Of a stretch of 64,000 bases of DNA, positions 63,786 to 64,000 are shown one piece after another. This stretch comes from Cupriavidus sp. P-10 (lineage in GTDB: Bacteria > Pseudomonadota > Gammaproteobacteria > Burkholderiales > Burkholderiaceae): assembly GCF_003402535.2 (NCBI RefSeq), contig NZ_AP025170.1:1984001-2048000 (forward strand), in the 5' to 3' direction. The position numbers and the translations under genes were made by a program. The notes below the pieces were generated by a model. The model was given only the letters and a program-made list of their open reading frames with translations, ran no database searches and had not been told where the DNA came from. The number at the start of each line of letters is the position of its first letter. Position 1 is the first letter of the stretch.

Positions 63786-64000
63786 CGCCAGGTCACTGGC
63801 AACACGCTGGACGGGTGCTACACGATTGGGTGGTACACGATTTCTTCAGGTTTTTGGTACTTTTTTCAGGCCCAACGAACCGACACAATCCTGTTCACCG
63901 AATCGGAATCACGGAATGGTCCGCCCTGCCCGCGACCGAGATATTCCTGCGTGACAACCGCCACGATTCCGACTTTTCGGCGTTCATGAGCCTCTGGTTC
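63786..64000. other. end of window, no gene recognised
   Basis: The last 215 bases hold no supported gene. The ten-base word TACACGATTG or close variants occur twice around 63818-63842. An ATG at 63986 may start a gene outside the window, but too little is visible. Confidence 0.3.

Overview
The window looks like chromosomal DNA of a GC-rich betaproteobacterium of the Burkholderiaceae, most likely Cupriavidus or a close relative. The grounds are the GC-rich coding bias, several Bug-family periplasmic binding proteins without matching permeases, phasin and acetoacetyl-CoA reductase genes, the lplT / DUF1853 / uracil-DNA glycosylase / rimI / tsaB order, and a Burkholderia-type porin remnant. The genus is an inference; no marker gene was searched.

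1-9.3 kb: one leftward block, rpiR-iaaA-gsiA-gsiB-gsiC-gsiD-P1 peptidase-M55 D-aminopeptidase. It couples a peptide/glutathione-type ABC importer to three peptidases suited to unusual (isoaspartyl, beta, D) bonds, apparently under an RpiR regulator. 9.6-25.2 kb: mostly conserved housekeeping genes (YheS-type ABC-F ATPase, dsbB, radA, alr, lplT, DUF1853, family-4 udg, rimI, tsaB, acyl-CoA-binding protein), then an MFS exporter, an SGNH hydrolase, a VOC protein and a mazEF pair. 25.4-35.2 kb: an orphan MetQ-like protein and two almost identical tRNA-Leu(CAG) units that flank a divergent LysR / ModA-like pair, then a Tat-exported serine hydrolase, an MscS channel, a His-rich membrane protein, a HAD phosphatase and a Bug protein.

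35.3-37.4 kb: a repeat-bearing lipoprotein and a decayed segment (porin 3' end, 5'-truncated NADH dehydrogenase, AT-rich junction). 37.4-43.5 kb: a partial myo-inositol catabolic locus (iolB, fused iolC, two Bug proteins) with a divergent RpiR regulator.

43.5-56.5 kb: a 2OG-Fe(II) oxygenase, then a fermentative/polyhydroxybutyrate module. The leftward run aspT-like exchanger, D-lactate dehydrogenase, DUF3141 protein, pta, ackA is followed by a flippase and by phbB, a phasin, an Ap4A phosphorylase and a small unknown gene. The set resembles the low-oxygen-activated gene sets known in Burkholderia. The DUF3141 protein carries a PHA-synthase-like Cys/Asp/His triad and is the best candidate here for undescribed biochemistry.

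56.9-64 kb: a 1265-residue CheB-CheR-coiled coil-PAS-histidine kinase-receiver hybrid, a YaiI-family protein, and an AhpD-like / cupin pair divergent from a MocR-type regulator. No integrase, intact IS element, CRISPR array or rRNA was seen.
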